Shown here: in pieces, positions 1 to 7,343 of the stretch
Layout: every line of letters begins with the position of its first letter
Numbering within the stretch: position 1 is the stretch's first letter
NCBI RefSeq assembly: GCF_002201475.1
Contig: NZ_CP021422.1
Location: forward strand, 1,860,001-1,924,000
Direction of reading: 5' to 3'
DNA: 64,000 nt
From: Acutalibacter muris
GTDB taxonomy: Bacteria > Bacillota > Clostridia > Oscillospirales > Acutalibacteraceae
The notes under the pieces: generated by a model
The model's input: only the letters and a program-made list of their open reading frames with translations
Told to the model about the DNA's origin: nothing
Database searches by the model: none
Position numbers and translations under genes: made by a program

Positions 1-87
1 GTCACGGCCTGCTGTATAGCGGCCCTCCCAGCGGCCGTCCTTGCGTTTGCGTATGTTGCCTTCACCATTTGCTCTGCGTTTCGCCAT
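1..87 (-). CDS. Tyrosine integrase, N-terminal 29 codons only (cut by window edge)
   Basis: The 29 codons read from 87 leftwards begin MAKRRANGEGN and match the N-terminus of the two complete integrases of elements A and C apart from small changes. The start is chosen because a purine-rich ribosome binding site (AAAGGGGG) lies just upstream, as AAAGGAGG does in the intact copies. The rest lies outside the window, so it cannot be said whether this copy is functional. By position it is the integrase of element 0 and should face an attachment site to the left. Confidence 0.85.
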   Translation of the reverse strand, partial: MAKRRANGEGNIRKRKDGRWEGRYTAGRD

Positions 88-183
88 ATCTTGGCCCCCT
101 TTCTGACTACCAACACTACCACATAGTACCCACCTAAGTCCACTGACATTTTTCTTACTTTTTCTGGTTTCCCTAAAACCGTA

Positions 184-209
184 TTCTTTGTTTTGCGGCG
201 CAAATTTTG
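184..209 (+). repeat. Module-boundary repeat copy 1 (integrase | mobilization core, element 0)
   Basis: 26-bp copy beginning TTCTTTGTT and ending GCAAATTTTG. It lies between the integrase and the 3' end of the relaxase remnant, the same place as copies 4 and 7. Same orientation as all other copies. Confidence 0.8.
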
Positions 210-215
210 GCTTCC

Positions 216-812
216 TTACATCCTCATCCCATAGTCCTCATCATCCATCTCCTGCCTGACGCCGCGGTCTGTTTTCAACCCATGCGCCGCCTTCTTCTGC
301 TCAATTTTACTCATGAGTTTGCTATCAATTTGGGTATTCAGCCGTGCCACCTTCTTTTCATAGCTCTTTGAAATCAGCTTACATAGAGCGCTGACCACTG
401 ACCGAATCGAACTTCCCACATCATAATTTTGAGAGTGTTCTGCATTCCATTTTTTGTCAGCCAGCCTTGTTTCGCGTCCTTGGAATAGACCAGCAAGTGC
501 ATATGCGGGTGGTGCGTGGTGTTATGGAAAGCTCCGTACCACTGCAAATTACTGATATCGATTTTCTGAGCCTCAGCCAACTCGGTGACGTTGCGCCTTA
601 CCAATTCCCGCCATGCTTCGGCCCTGTTGTACCCTAACCGCTCCGCATCCTCACGGTGCAAACTAATGACGTGTGTCCAGATGATGCCCTTGTGCTGGCC
701 CACTTTTTCCGCGACGGAATCCAAATCTATCTTGTCATTGGTCTGACTAAACAACCCGTGTGACCCTAGCTTTTCCACCCCAGGCCGCTCTGCCATATAG
801 CTGACCAGCTTG
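216..812 (-). pseudogene. MobP-type relaxase, distal fragment (broken)
   Basis: This is the downstream part of the element 0 relaxase. Compared with the intact 449-residue copies it holds the segment around the metal-binding histidines (HHPHMH) and the C-terminal 60 or so residues. About 500 bp between them is missing: the WLTK region is joined out of frame to the NYDVGS region near 430-460. Its upstream end at 812 is the left insertion point of a Tn4451-like transposon; the matching N-terminal piece resumes at 5581. With the transposon, the internal deletion and a lost start codon, the gene cannot make relaxase. Confidence 0.9.
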
Positions 813-866
813 TGTAGGACGGATTTTGCGGACATTCAAAATAAAAAAATGTGGAGGTAACAGACA

Positions 867-1187
867 ATGGCAAAGACGATTTTTGAGGAACTGGGCGGAA
901 AATACGAGCGGCAAGGAGATTACTTAATCCCGTGCTTAACCGTACCCGCCGAAGAAGAACAGCCGATAGGCACATGGGGACAGCGGCATCTAGATTATCT
1001 GAAGCAGTACCGCAGGGTTACATACACCAATCTTCTTACAAGCGGCAGGCTGAACACTTACCTTGCCGACATCGACAGGCAGGCGCAGGAACGCTTTGAA
1101 AGGCTCATAGAGGGCATGAAACAGGCACAGGGCATAACGGAACGGCTAAAGGAAGAAAACGCCTTAGAATGGATAAAGCAAATCTAA
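867..1187 (+). pseudogene. tnpV: TnpV-like transposon protein, 3' end replaced by an insertion
   Basis: 106 residues that begin MAKTIFEELGG and match the 124-residue TnpV-like protein at 34829-35203. The first 101 residues align; the copy then ends in an unrelated IKQI because a 302-bp repeat-rich insertion enters at 1174. The original 3' end is still recognisable after the insertion (about 1476-1530). TnpV is a small accessory protein of Tn4451-type transposons with no well-defined role. A ribosome binding site (GGAGG) precedes the ATG. Confidence 0.75.
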
Positions 1188-1475
1188 ACTTTTGGATTTG
1201 GCCTAAAATCCAAACTTAGAAGAAATCCAAACTTTCCTCTGTAAATCCTTTATTCAAGGCATTTTCTGATATAAAAGTTTGGATTTTGTTTTGTACTTCT
1301 CTTGTCAGAAATGAGAATAAATTGATTGAAACAGAGCTAAATAGCAATGTTTTACGCATTTTGTCATAATTGGAGTATTGTACTTTGTGAAACGAAATCC
1401 AAACTTTTTCCGGCAAGAATCCCCAATTATCAAGCTGTTTTCAGAAAAGTTTGGATTTTATATAAGTTTGGATTT
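1174..1475. mobile_element. MITE-like insertion built from AAATCCAAACTT repeats
   Basis: This 302-bp segment is absent from the otherwise collinear tnpV at 35130-35150. It holds six exact copies of AAATCCAAACTT in either orientation (1206-1217, 1223-1234, 1275-1286, 1395-1406, 1447-1458, 1464-1475) and a degenerate copy near its left end (1180-1191). The last copy ends exactly at the insertion boundary, and the outer copies are inverted relative to each other, like terminal inverted repeats. No convincing coding sequence. It resembles a miniature non-autonomous element; its parent is unknown. Confidence 0.7.
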
Positions 1476-1552
1476 CAGGACGGCTCAACAACATAAGGGC
1501 GTGTGCGAGGGAGATTGTGAATGAGGAAATTATTTTCGCATAGATAGGCAAG

Positions 1553-1588
1553 GTGGCAGAATGTAAAAGTTCTGTCACTTTTCTTTTC
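1553..1588 (+). terminator. Rho-independent terminator after tnpV
   Basis: Stem GTGGCAGAA / TTCTGTCAC with an 8-base loop, followed by TTTTCTTTTC. The equivalent hairpin follows tnpV of the second transposon at 35212. Confidence 0.75.
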
Positions 1589-1743
1589 ATAGGGCTGATT
1601 AAAGTTGATATTTGCCAGAAGGAGTTTCAGCATGGTAGAATATAAAGAACTATATCATCATTTCACTGTAAATAAATTGAGGAATGCGACATGCTTGTTG
1701 TCACATTCCTAATGCTATAACTAAAATGAAGGAGGAATTGAAT

Positions 1744-2091
1744 ATGCCGTTTACTGAAATATGTATTTATCAAGTCAAGCCGCAAAAGGTAGAAGAATTT
1801 GAAGCTCTGATGCTTGAAGCCAAAAGCCTCTTAGAAAAACAGGAGGGATTGCTTCTGCTTCGGTTCGCCAAAAGAGGGTATCGCATAGACATGGAGCAAA
1901 TTAAGGAGGGGCTTCCACCTCTTAAAATTAACCGTATCGTAAAAAGTGTTAAGTATATGCTTTACTGGGAATTTGATACAAAAGAGAACTACGGAGCAGC
2001 ACAAAAAAATCTTTACGACAGCTATTGGAAGTCTATTGAAAAATGTTTAATAGTTCCGCATGACAAATATTTAGGAGAGGGAGTGTTTTAA
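1744..2091 (+). CDS. Hypothetical protein, possibly ABM-like dimeric alpha/beta-barrel
   Basis: 115 residues starting MPFTEICIYQVKP; GGAGG lies 8 bases before this ATG, which is why it is preferred to an in-frame Met upstream. The opening beta strand followed by a helix rich in charged residues (KVEEFEALMLEAKSLLEKQ) and the later YWEFDT strand look like the ferredoxin-like fold of antibiotic-biosynthesis-monooxygenase proteins. This is only a fold-level guess. The stop overlaps the next start (TAATGG), so it is translationally coupled to the DUF3795 gene and lies in one operon with the WYL regulator. Substrate unknown. Transposon cargo. Confidence 0.6.
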   Translation: MPFTEICIYQVKPQKVEEFEALMLEAKSLLEKQEGLLLLRFAKRGYRIDMEQIKEGLPPLKINRIVKSVKYMLYWEFDTKENYGAAQKNLYDSYWKSIEKCLIVPHDKYLGEGVF

Positions 2092-2435
2092 TGGATTTCT
2101 CATATTGTGGATTGGATTGTAATGAATGTCCTGTTTATTTGGCTACTATCAGCAAAAATACAGATGAACAAATCAAATTGGCAAACGAATATTCAACTGA
2201 TGTTACAAAATTCTCAAAAGAGGATATGTATTGTTTGGGATGCCATTCTGATATGGTGTCACAAAAGATGTGCGGTGATTGTGAAATAAGACTATGTGGC
2301 GTTAAGAAACCCTATGGAAGTTGTGCTGAGTGTGGCAAATTTCCATGTTCTATACTGGAAGAAAATTTAGGTGATAATTCAGAAAATTTGAATCATTTAA
2401 AACAGCTTGCCATTAAACACAAAAAGGCAGAGTGA
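2091..2435 (+). CDS. DUF3795-type cysteine-rich protein
   Basis: 114 residues with a dense cysteine pattern: YCGLDCNECP near the start, then CLGCH, CGDCEIRLC and CAECGKFPC. This CGLxCxxCP opening is typical of the DUF3795 family, small proteins of unknown function thought to bind metal or Fe-S. It overlaps the preceding stop and is followed 4 bases later by the WYL regulator, so the three genes form one operon. WYL regulators often control the genes next to them, which may make this gene and the previous one its target. Confidence 0.75.
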   Translation: MDFSYCGLDCNECPVYLATISKNTDEQIKLANEYSTDVTKFSKEDMYCLGCHSDMVSQKMCGDCEIRLCGVKKPYGSCAECGKFPCSILEENLGDNSENLNHLKQLAIKHKKAE

Positions 2436-2439
2436 TAAT

Positions 2440-3345
2440 ATGCAGATAGACAGACTTATTCAAATTGTGTTTCTCTTGTTAAGGCATGAGAATATAACTG
2501 CGAAGCAACTGGCGGTGGAACTTTGCGTTTCCACCCGCACGATATATAGGGACATCAATATACTATCGATTGCGGGAATACCGATTACATCACAAAAGGG
2601 ATATGGCGGAGGATTGTCATTATTACAAGGCTTTTCACTGGACAAATCTTATTTTACGCAGGAAGAACAAAAGAATATTATACAGGCGTTGCAGATTCTA
2701 AAGTCATCAAATTATCCCGATGCTGATAAATCATTAAACAAGATTGCTGGATTGTTTAGTCACAATTTGCAGTCCGAATGGCTAGAGATTGATTTTTCCT
2801 ATTGGGGCAGTCCTGAAAAGGAACGAAACAATATTACGGTTTTAGAACGTGCAATAATCAATAAGTATGTGATTACGTTCACTTATTTTAATGCAGAATT
2901 GACAATCACCAATCAGATTGTCGAACCGTTGAAATTGGTTTTCAAATCTCATGCATGGTATCTTGTTGCCTATTCAAAGCGCAAAAATGATATTCGCACT
3001 TTTAAGATGTCTCGCATAAGGGAGCTTCAAATAACAGACCAATTATTTGACCGTGAATTACCAAAGGATTTTTCCATTACCCCTGCCTACAAGGAAGAAT
3101 ACAATACGCCGATATTCGTATTACATTTTTCGGAAAAGATAGCGTATAAAGTCTATGATGAATTTCAAGAGAAATACATTAAAAAATTAGACGATGGAAC
3201 ATTGGAAGTGACTTTTAGATACCAGCTTAGTGATTGGACTTTCCTATATCTGCTTTCTTTTGGGGAATATGTTGAAATTATTGAACCTGTTGAAGCGAGA
3301 AATATTCTAAAGGAAAAAGCTAAAAGAATATCTGCCATGTACTAA
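2440..3345 (+). CDS. YafY-type HTH/WYL-domain transcriptional regulator
   Basis: 301 residues. The N-terminal winged helix-turn-helix spans roughly residues 4-60 (LAVELCVSTRTIYRDINILS is the recognition region), followed by a WYL domain with the AWYLVAYSKRK segment near residue 175 and a C-terminal WCX-like region. Such proteins bind DNA and often sense small ligands or nucleic acids through WYL. The ATG at 2440, four bases after the upstream stop, is preferred over a longer version that overlaps the DUF3795 gene. It ends the small operon in the transposon cargo. Confidence 0.85.
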   Translation: MQIDRLIQIVFLLLRHENITAKQLAVELCVSTRTIYRDINILSIAGIPITSQKGYGGGLSLLQGFSLDKSYFTQEEQKNIIQALQILKSSNYPDADKSLNKIAGLFSHNLQSEWLEIDFSYWGSPEKERNNITVLERAIINKYVITFTYFNAELTITNQIVEPLKLVFKSHAWYLVAYSKRKNDIRTFKMSRIRELQITDQLFDRELPKDFSITPAYKEEYNTPIFVLHFSEKIAYKVYDEFQEKYIKKLDDGTLEVTFRYQLSDWTFLYLLSFGEYVEIIEPVEARNILKEKAKRISAMY

Positions 3346-3411
3346 CAATGTCGGAAATACAGATGTTTGCCGTAATTTAAAAGATTATAAATAGCAATTA
3401 TAGGAGTGTAT

Positions 3412-3582
3412 ATGAAAGAAAAGTGGATACTCTGTCCTGTTTGCGGTAACAAAACCCGTGACAGAATTAGAGAAGATACGGTTTTGAAAAACTACCCCCT
3501 CTATTGCCCGAAATGCAAGCAGGAAACTTTGATTGAAGTCAAAAGTTTGCAAATAACAGTCATCACAGAGCCAGACGCATAG
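3412..3582 (+). CDS. Small zinc-ribbon protein (cysteine-rich KTR type)
   Basis: 56 residues with two CxxC pairs (CPVCGNKT near residue 8 and CPKCKQE near 32), forming one zinc ribbon. The NKTR sequence after the first pair is typical of the small KTR proteins found in Firmicute mobile elements. A second copy lies at 36754-36888 in the other transposon. GGAG precedes the start. Function unknown; nucleic-acid binding is plausible. Confidence 0.8.
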   Translation: MKEKWILCPVCGNKTRDRIREDTVLKNYPLYCPKCKQETLIEVKSLQITVITEPDA

Positions 3583-3588
3583 ACGCAG

Positions 3589-3640
3589 AGCCGATGAACT
3601 TGTGAAATAAAATCACAGTTCGTTGGCTCTATTTTATTTC
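3589..3640 (+). terminator. Terminator hairpin after the zinc-ribbon gene
   Basis: Imperfect 12-bp stem AGCCGATGAACT / AGTTCGTTGGCT with a 16-base loop, followed by CTATTTTATTTC. Confidence 0.65.
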
Positions 3641-4085
3641 ATAGGATTTTAAGGCAAACGCCCACCATATAAAAAAACGGTGTGTGGTGGGCGGTATTGC
3701 TATGCCCGAAAAGACTTAACAGACACTCTCCAGACCTGTTTTTGAGTTTGGAGGGATTTTTTTATGTCTTTTTTTCGGGCAGTTATCCATCTGCTCATGC
3801 AATGCAGAAATAACTTATACATAGCATATCGGGGATTGGCAGGAAGCCAGTTAAAAAAATCCCTGCCCATGCAACGCTACTTCTCACCATGAAACCAGAA
3901 GTAGAATCTCCACTTAATAGAACATATATCTCCTATAACCGTAGAGGTCACAGAACCTTTGCGGTTTTTCTTTTGTCGTTTTTTATCGGAATGTGCCGCA
4001 GGGCTGTTCCTGCTGTTGGCTGTCGTTCGCCGCCCTCTTCATCTGGATTTTAGCATTTTAAAAATTCAGATTGGAGGAAAATACG
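3641..4085. other. Non-coding region with nested inverted repeats
   Basis: About 440 bases without a convincing gene. A small hairpin (CCCACCA / TGGTGGG, 3661-3691) is followed by a long-range inverted repeat, TGCCCGAAAAGAC at 3703-3715 against 3766-3781, which brackets a stem-and-T-run structure (about 3724-3763) resembling a terminator. It probably separates the regulator operon from the sigma-like genes and may hold their promoter; no clear -35/-10 pair was seen. Confidence 0.5.
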
Positions 4086-4601
4086 GTGAAATATGCACCA
4101 AGAAAAGTATATATCAAAGAAAACAATGTCTATGTGGAATTATCCTATACGGACTTCTGCCGCCGCAGGCAAGCCGACCAGAGTTACATGGACAAGCTGT
4201 TTATTCCCATTCAAGGTTGTCTGCTTGAGGTAGTGCGGGAACAGTACGCAGAGTTCTACAAAGATAAAGAACGGTGGCGTTATCTGAAAAAACTGGATAT
4301 TAACTACAGCCTGCTGTCATTGGAGGGATTTACAGACAGCGAGGGGAATATTCTTGATTTCATTGTTGATGAAGCGGTGGACGTTGCGGAAACCGTTGTC
4401 CATGCGGTGATGGTGGACAGACTGAAAGCCGCCCTGCATTTATTGTCGGGCAGTGAGCAGGCGTTGATAAAAGCCCTTTTCTTTGAGGAACTTTCCGAGC
4501 GGGAAGTCGGATTGCGGTTAGGCGTGACACAAAGCGTTGTGAACAAGCGCAAAACCAAAATCCTTGTGAAGCTGAGAAAGATAATCGAAAACAAAATTTA
4601 A
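4086..4601 (+). CDS. RNA polymerase sigma-factor-like protein (sigma-70 region 4 HTH)
   Basis: 171 residues. The C-terminal part (about residues 110-165) reads LSGSEQALIKALFFEELSER and then a helix-turn-helix (EVGLRLGVTQSVVNKRKTKI), the layout of sigma region 4. The N-terminal half resembles region 2 only weakly. A GTG start at 4086 fits a GGAGG eight bases upstream better than the TTG at 4071, which lies on the ribosome binding site. Such short sigma-like proteins are common in Firmicute conjugative and mobilizable elements. It is followed by a second HTH protein. Confidence 0.75.
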   Translation: MKYAPRKVYIKENNVYVELSYTDFCRRRQADQSYMDKLFIPIQGCLLEVVREQYAEFYKDKERWRYLKKLDINYSLLSLEGFTDSEGNILDFIVDEAVDVAETVVHAVMVDRLKAALHLLSGSEQALIKALFFEELSEREVGLRLGVTQSVVNKRKTKILVKLRKIIENKI

Positions 4602-4688
4602 GGCGTTCAGCCCCCTTGTTTTTTCCTTTGGGAAAATGGGGGTGGCTTTTTCCTGCCCTCTCAATCAATTCGATTGGAGGAAATAAGG

Positions 4689-5114
4689 ATGGCATACAAC
4701 CACGGACGGGAGGATAGGAAATGGCGTATCTGGAAAGAAGCCGAGGAAAAAATTCTGCGTGAGTGCGGCGTTGATGAAGCAACCATTGAACAAATCCGCA
4801 CAGACGACAGGGCAGATTTTAATTCCAACAGGCGGTTTTACCGATGGGCGAGCGACTTCGGCGAATACCTTGAGGGCATGGCGGACAGGGAGAAGCAGAC
4901 GGAGGTAAAGTCTGTTGCTGATTTACTGGACGAGATTGAGAGCGAAACTCTGTACTTTGCTTTAATCACGGTAGATAAACGCACGTTACAAATCGTCCTG
5001 CTGAAAATGCAGGGCTATTCCACTAAGGAGATTGCCCCGCTTGTGCATTTAACGGCAGGGGCTGTCTATGCAAGGCTCAACCATCTGCGGAAGAAGCTGC
5101 GGAAAATTTTATAA
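4689..5114 (+). CDS. Sigma-like HTH protein
   Basis: 141 residues, start MAYNHGREDRK with GGAGG 8 bases ahead. The N-terminal half is charged and helical. The last 50 residues form a LuxR/sigma region 4-like helix-turn-helix (MQGYSTKEIAPLVHLTAGAV then a basic tail). It follows the previous sigma-like gene by 87 bases and precedes another gene with a related MAYG start, so the three look like a regulatory set in the transposon. Whether it is a true sigma factor is uncertain. Confidence 0.65.
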   Translation: MAYNHGREDRKWRIWKEAEEKILRECGVDEATIEQIRTDDRADFNSNRRFYRWASDFGEYLEGMADREKQTEVKSVADLLDEIESETLYFALITVDKRTLQIVLLKMQGYSTKEIAPLVHLTAGAVYARLNHLRKKLRKIL

Positions 5115-5197
5115 GCGTCTCATATATCCTGCTTTCCTATGGGCTATCTGGTGGGGAGAGAAAAACTCTCTCCTACTTTTTAGCAGGAGGAAAGGAA

Positions 5198-5434
5198 ATG
5201 GCATACGGGGCAAAGACATACACGCTTCGGGAGGAATCCACGGAAAGCGGCAAAAGGTATTTTATCAGCTTTAAGGACGAGCAGGGCGAACACCAAGAAC
5301 TAGAAGTGTCAGAACAGCTATTCATTGAATTTCGTCAGATGGAGCGCAGGAACAGAAACCTTCAGCAATGGAATCAGCGGCACAGGGAGTTTAACGAGGT
5401 GTGGGACGAAACGCTTTACGGTATGTGGTTTTGA
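5198..5434 (+). pseudogene. Sigma-like regulator, 5' part only, truncated by a deletion
   Basis: A 78-codon frame begins MAYGAKTYTLREES after a strong AGGAGG. The first 73 or so residues, with EQLFIEFRQMERR and the WDETLY motif, look like the N-terminus of the small sigma-70-like proteins that precede serine recombinases in similar elements. The expected C-terminal helix-turn-helix is missing. At about 5417 the sequence changes abruptly to the 3' end of a large serine recombinase gene in another frame. A deletion has therefore fused this gene to the recombinase tail, removing the rest of both. Confidence 0.65.
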
Positions 5435-5585
5435 ATACGTCCCCGGCTCTGGCATATCGAAGTATTGCCCTGCTTGTGCCAAGAGGATACAGAGGGAGAA
5501 GTCAAACGAGAGCAAACGCAGGAGCAGGGAACAGAAAAGGATGGCATGTATTGAACTGTCCGTAAAAAATAACCGACTTGTCTAG
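5417..5585 (+). pseudogene. Large serine recombinase, C-terminal tail only
   Basis: The reading frame from TVCG to NNRLV holds the terminal zinc-ribbon (CGxEYVPGSGISKYCPxCAK) and basic tail of the recombinase, about 55 codons. It matches residues just before 37834 in the second transposon almost codon for codon. The catalytic serine domain, recombinase domain and coiled coil are absent. The last codons and stop are supplied by the target sequence beyond the transposon end. Confidence 0.8.
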
Positions 5586-5876
5586 TTCGCCGATACGGTC
5601 AGCATTACGCTCGATGAATGCGTCGATGAACTCGCTGGCATTGCTCTTGATGGGAAAGCTTTCGTAGTCCTGGTACTCGCCATAGTCCTTGGCAGACGAG
5701 TCAAACTTGATGATGTCCTGCACTAATCTTTGCTGACGGACTGTAGCTGGGGAGTTGTCAATGCCTTCAGCCACCTTCTCAACGCCTTCGCGGGTACCCA
5801 TATACTTCACCAAGTCCGTTGCCGAACGCTTTGGGGTGTTCCGCATATACCTGCTAGTGACAATAATTTTCGCCGT
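5581..5876 (-). pseudogene. MobP-type relaxase, N-terminal fragment (start codon lost)
   Basis: Read leftwards this encodes AKIIVTSRYMRNTPKRSATD up to the RIGELDK region, matching the first 97 or so residues of the intact relaxases. The initiator ATG of the intact copies is ACG here (5874-5876). The frame ends at the transposon boundary, and the distal part continues at 812. It overlaps the relaxosome gene upstream as in elements A and C. Confidence 0.9.
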
Positions 5877-5878
5877 AA

Positions 5879-6286
5879 TCAGTCACCCCTATTCTGCCAC
5901 TCATCGGCATCTTCGAAGGTCAGAATCCCATTTGTCCACGCTACCTCTTGCGCAACATTGAGCCGTAAAGTGTCCAGAGTATCATCTGGAATATCATTGA
6001 CCGCCGCAGTAATGTTGCTGATAATCCCCATCTCTACCGCCAGCTTGAACAGCATTTCACACACATCTTTGCCGAGGGAACGCACCTCGCTTTTGATTGC
6101 TCCTGCCAACATAGGAGTCAAGTAATTGATGTTTTTCTGCTGCCGAAGATACCCGATGTAGAACTCAACCGCCTTGCAAACAAAGTCCCCCTTTGAGGTG
6201 GCATTTGCTTCTGGGAGCATTTCCTCGATTTCTGTGACCATCGAGGGCCGCATCCAGTATGCATATTTTTGCTTATTCTCGCTCAA
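5879..6286 (-). CDS. Relaxosome accessory protein (MobC-like), element 0
   Basis: 135 residues beginning MSENKQKYAYWMRPSMVTEI. The short N-terminal strand plus two helices (about residues 7-50) suggests a ribbon-helix-helix DNA-binding domain; the rest is helical and acidic at the end. It lies directly upstream of the relaxase with stop and start nearly overlapping, and just downstream of the oriT-like region, the usual place of a relaxosome DNA-binding partner. Close to the copies in elements A and C and apparently intact although its relaxase is dead. Confidence 0.75.
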   Translation of the reverse strand: MSENKQKYAYWMRPSMVTEIEEMLPEANATSKGDFVCKAVEFYIGYLRQQKNINYLTPMLAGAIKSEVRSLGKDVCEMLFKLAVEMGIISNITAAVNDIPDDTLDTLRLNVAQEVAWTNGILTFEDADEWQNRGD

Positions 6287-6299
6287 AAGCTCTCCTTTC

Positions 6300-6420
6300 T
6301 GACCGACCCCTGATTTCAGGGGCCGGTAACCTCTGATTTTTCCCTACCGACCGGCTCTGCCGGACGATGTCACCTGCGCGGTAGACCCCGCGCTTTAACC
6401 TGCTTGTCTTTTTGACCGTT
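6300..6420. other. Candidate origin of transfer (oriT), element 0
   Basis: A block conserved in all three elements with three nested inverted repeats: CCCCTGA/TCAGGGG (6307-6322), CCGGC-TCT-GCCGG (6351-6363) and GCGCGG/CCGCGC around TAGACC (6376-6393), followed by TTTAACCTGCTTG. It sits directly upstream of the MobC-like gene. The position, palindromes and conservation are what an oriT shows; no nick site was identified. Confidence 0.55.
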
Positions 6421-6609
6421 TCCTGCGCCCTGTTTTGCCGGATAAACTTGCAACCCTCTGCATATTTGGAGCAGTTCCCATCCACCGCTGACACTGTCCC
6501 ACAAATCGCCACAAATGCCCCAAAACGGCGTTCTGGGCCTGCTCTCGTCTTGCACCTCGAGAATGGCCCCAAATCGCCCGACACGGCCCTCACAGGGGCC
6601 ACAAACGGG

Positions 6610-6972
6610 TCACTTCCATAACTGGCACTCGTTGTGATACTCGATTGCCCCCTGGATGGGGAGAATCGTGAAAATCAAATTGCCATTTCTAACTCGACCA
6701 TCGGCGCTCTCATACTTTGTAGGCTCTGTAAGGATGAGCGTTTTGTACTCCAGCTCCCGCACATATTTCCGCACCGTGTTCTCACTCATGCCCACCGCTC
6801 TACCGATAGTCTTGTAGCTCGGCCAGCATTGATGCGACTTCCTGTCCTTGCAATACATGAGATAGGCGTAGACTGCCAGCTCACCAGCCGACAATCCCAA
6901 ACTGAAAATTGCATTTGGCAGAGGAAAGAAGTTCTTTGCTCCGCTGCATGACGCTCTCAAGAAATTATTCAT
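6610..6972 (-). CDS. Helix-turn-helix protein of the mobilization core, element 0
   Basis: 120 residues. Residues about 25-90 form a winged helix: GLSAGELAVYAYLMY, then CWPSYKTIGRAVGMSENTVR, then VRELEYKTLI. This is the HTH_36-like layout seen at the N-terminus of plasmid replication initiators and in regulators of mobile elements. A short beta-rich tail follows. It overlaps the stop of the upstream HTH gene by 4 bases (ATGA), so the two are co-translated. Conserved in elements A and C. A role in replication or control of the element is inferred. Confidence 0.75.
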   Translation of the reverse strand: MNNFLRASCSGAKNFFPLPNAIFSLGLSAGELAVYAYLMYCKDRKSHQCWPSYKTIGRAVGMSENTVRKYVRELEYKTLILTEPTKYESADGRVRNGNLIFTILPIQGAIEYHNECQLWK

Positions 6973-7181
6973 ATTGCATTACCTCCTGTCTGTTCCTCAA
7001 CCCAGGCGAGGAATTTTTCTTTGGGAACCACCAAGCGCGAACCGATTCTCAGCACTGGGAAGTCCTCCTGATGCAACAATTCGTAGGCTCCTGCCACAGA
7101 AATCCCCAAAACCTCTGCCACTGTTTTCGCATTGAGAAACAGTGGCAGCTCGTCATAACTCTTGAACTTGGATTGAACCAC
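6969..7181 (-). CDS. Excisionase-family HTH protein, element 0
   Basis: 70 residues with the AlpA/excisionase-type winged helix: LFLNAKTVAEVLGISVAGAY, then ELLHQEDFPVLRIGSRLVV, then PKEKFLAWV. The start is GTG (MVQSKFKS) with AGGAGGTG seven bases upstream; the same start and spacing occur in elements A and C. First gene of the leftward mobilization operon (HTH, HTH, MobC-like, relaxase). It may act as directionality factor for the integrase or as a regulator. Confidence 0.75.
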   Translation of the reverse strand: MVQSKFKSYDELPLFLNAKTVAEVLGISVAGAYELLHQEDFPVLRIGSRLVVPKEKFLAWVEEQTGGNAI

Positions 7182-7268
7182 TTGGCACCTCCTAAAAAAT
7201 GTCTTGACTTTTCCGTTCGTCTGTTGTAGACTTACTCTTAAAGATAGTTTAGTTTGCTCGACTGTCTT

Positions 7269-7297
7269 ATGGTAACATACGGCTATTCATTTGTCAA
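7269..7297 (-). promoter_or_regulatory. Promoter of the leftward mobilization operon, element 0
   Basis: Read on the minus strand: TTGACA, 17 bases, TACCAT. The layout is conserved in elements A and C. The flanking block up to about 7320 (ATTTGTCAAGGACAATTTC) is also conserved and contains the inverted repeat TTGTC/GACAA, a possible operator between the divergent HTH and DUF6076 genes. Confidence 0.7.
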
Positions 7298-7343
7298 GGA
7301 CAATTTCAAAAATATTTTTAATTTGTGAAGGAGAACGGTTAAC

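Larger units (their letters stand above)
813..5578 (+). mobile_element. Tn4451-like transposon, non-autonomous, inserted in the relaxase
   Basis: The ends are TGTAGGACGG on the left and ACCGACT on the right, identical to the ends of the transposon at 34773-37834. Comparison with the intact relaxase of element A shows the target interrupted at a TG dinucleotide, present on both sides (811-812 and 5579-5580). Content: tnpV, a small-protein operon, a WYL regulator, a zinc-ribbon protein, sigma-like regulators and only the last 55 codons of the large serine recombinase. With no catalytic domain it can move only with help. Family assignment rests on TnpV, the recombinase tail and the 2-bp core. 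Confidence 0.8.

Noticed and set aside
184..209. Module repeat as a rho-independent terminator
   Set aside because: It has no stable inverted repeat and no terminal T run, and it is found in one orientation irrespective of the direction of the neighbouring genes.
1180..1475. CRISPR array
   Set aside because: The 12-bp repeats alternate in orientation and have irregular spacing; no cas genes are present. No CRISPR was seen anywhere in the window.
6273..6602. Open frame on the minus strand across the oriT-like region, seen also at 16323-16613 and 46311-46748
   Set aside because: No ribosome binding site, composition follows the palindromes, and the similarity is explained by conservation of the DNA block itself.
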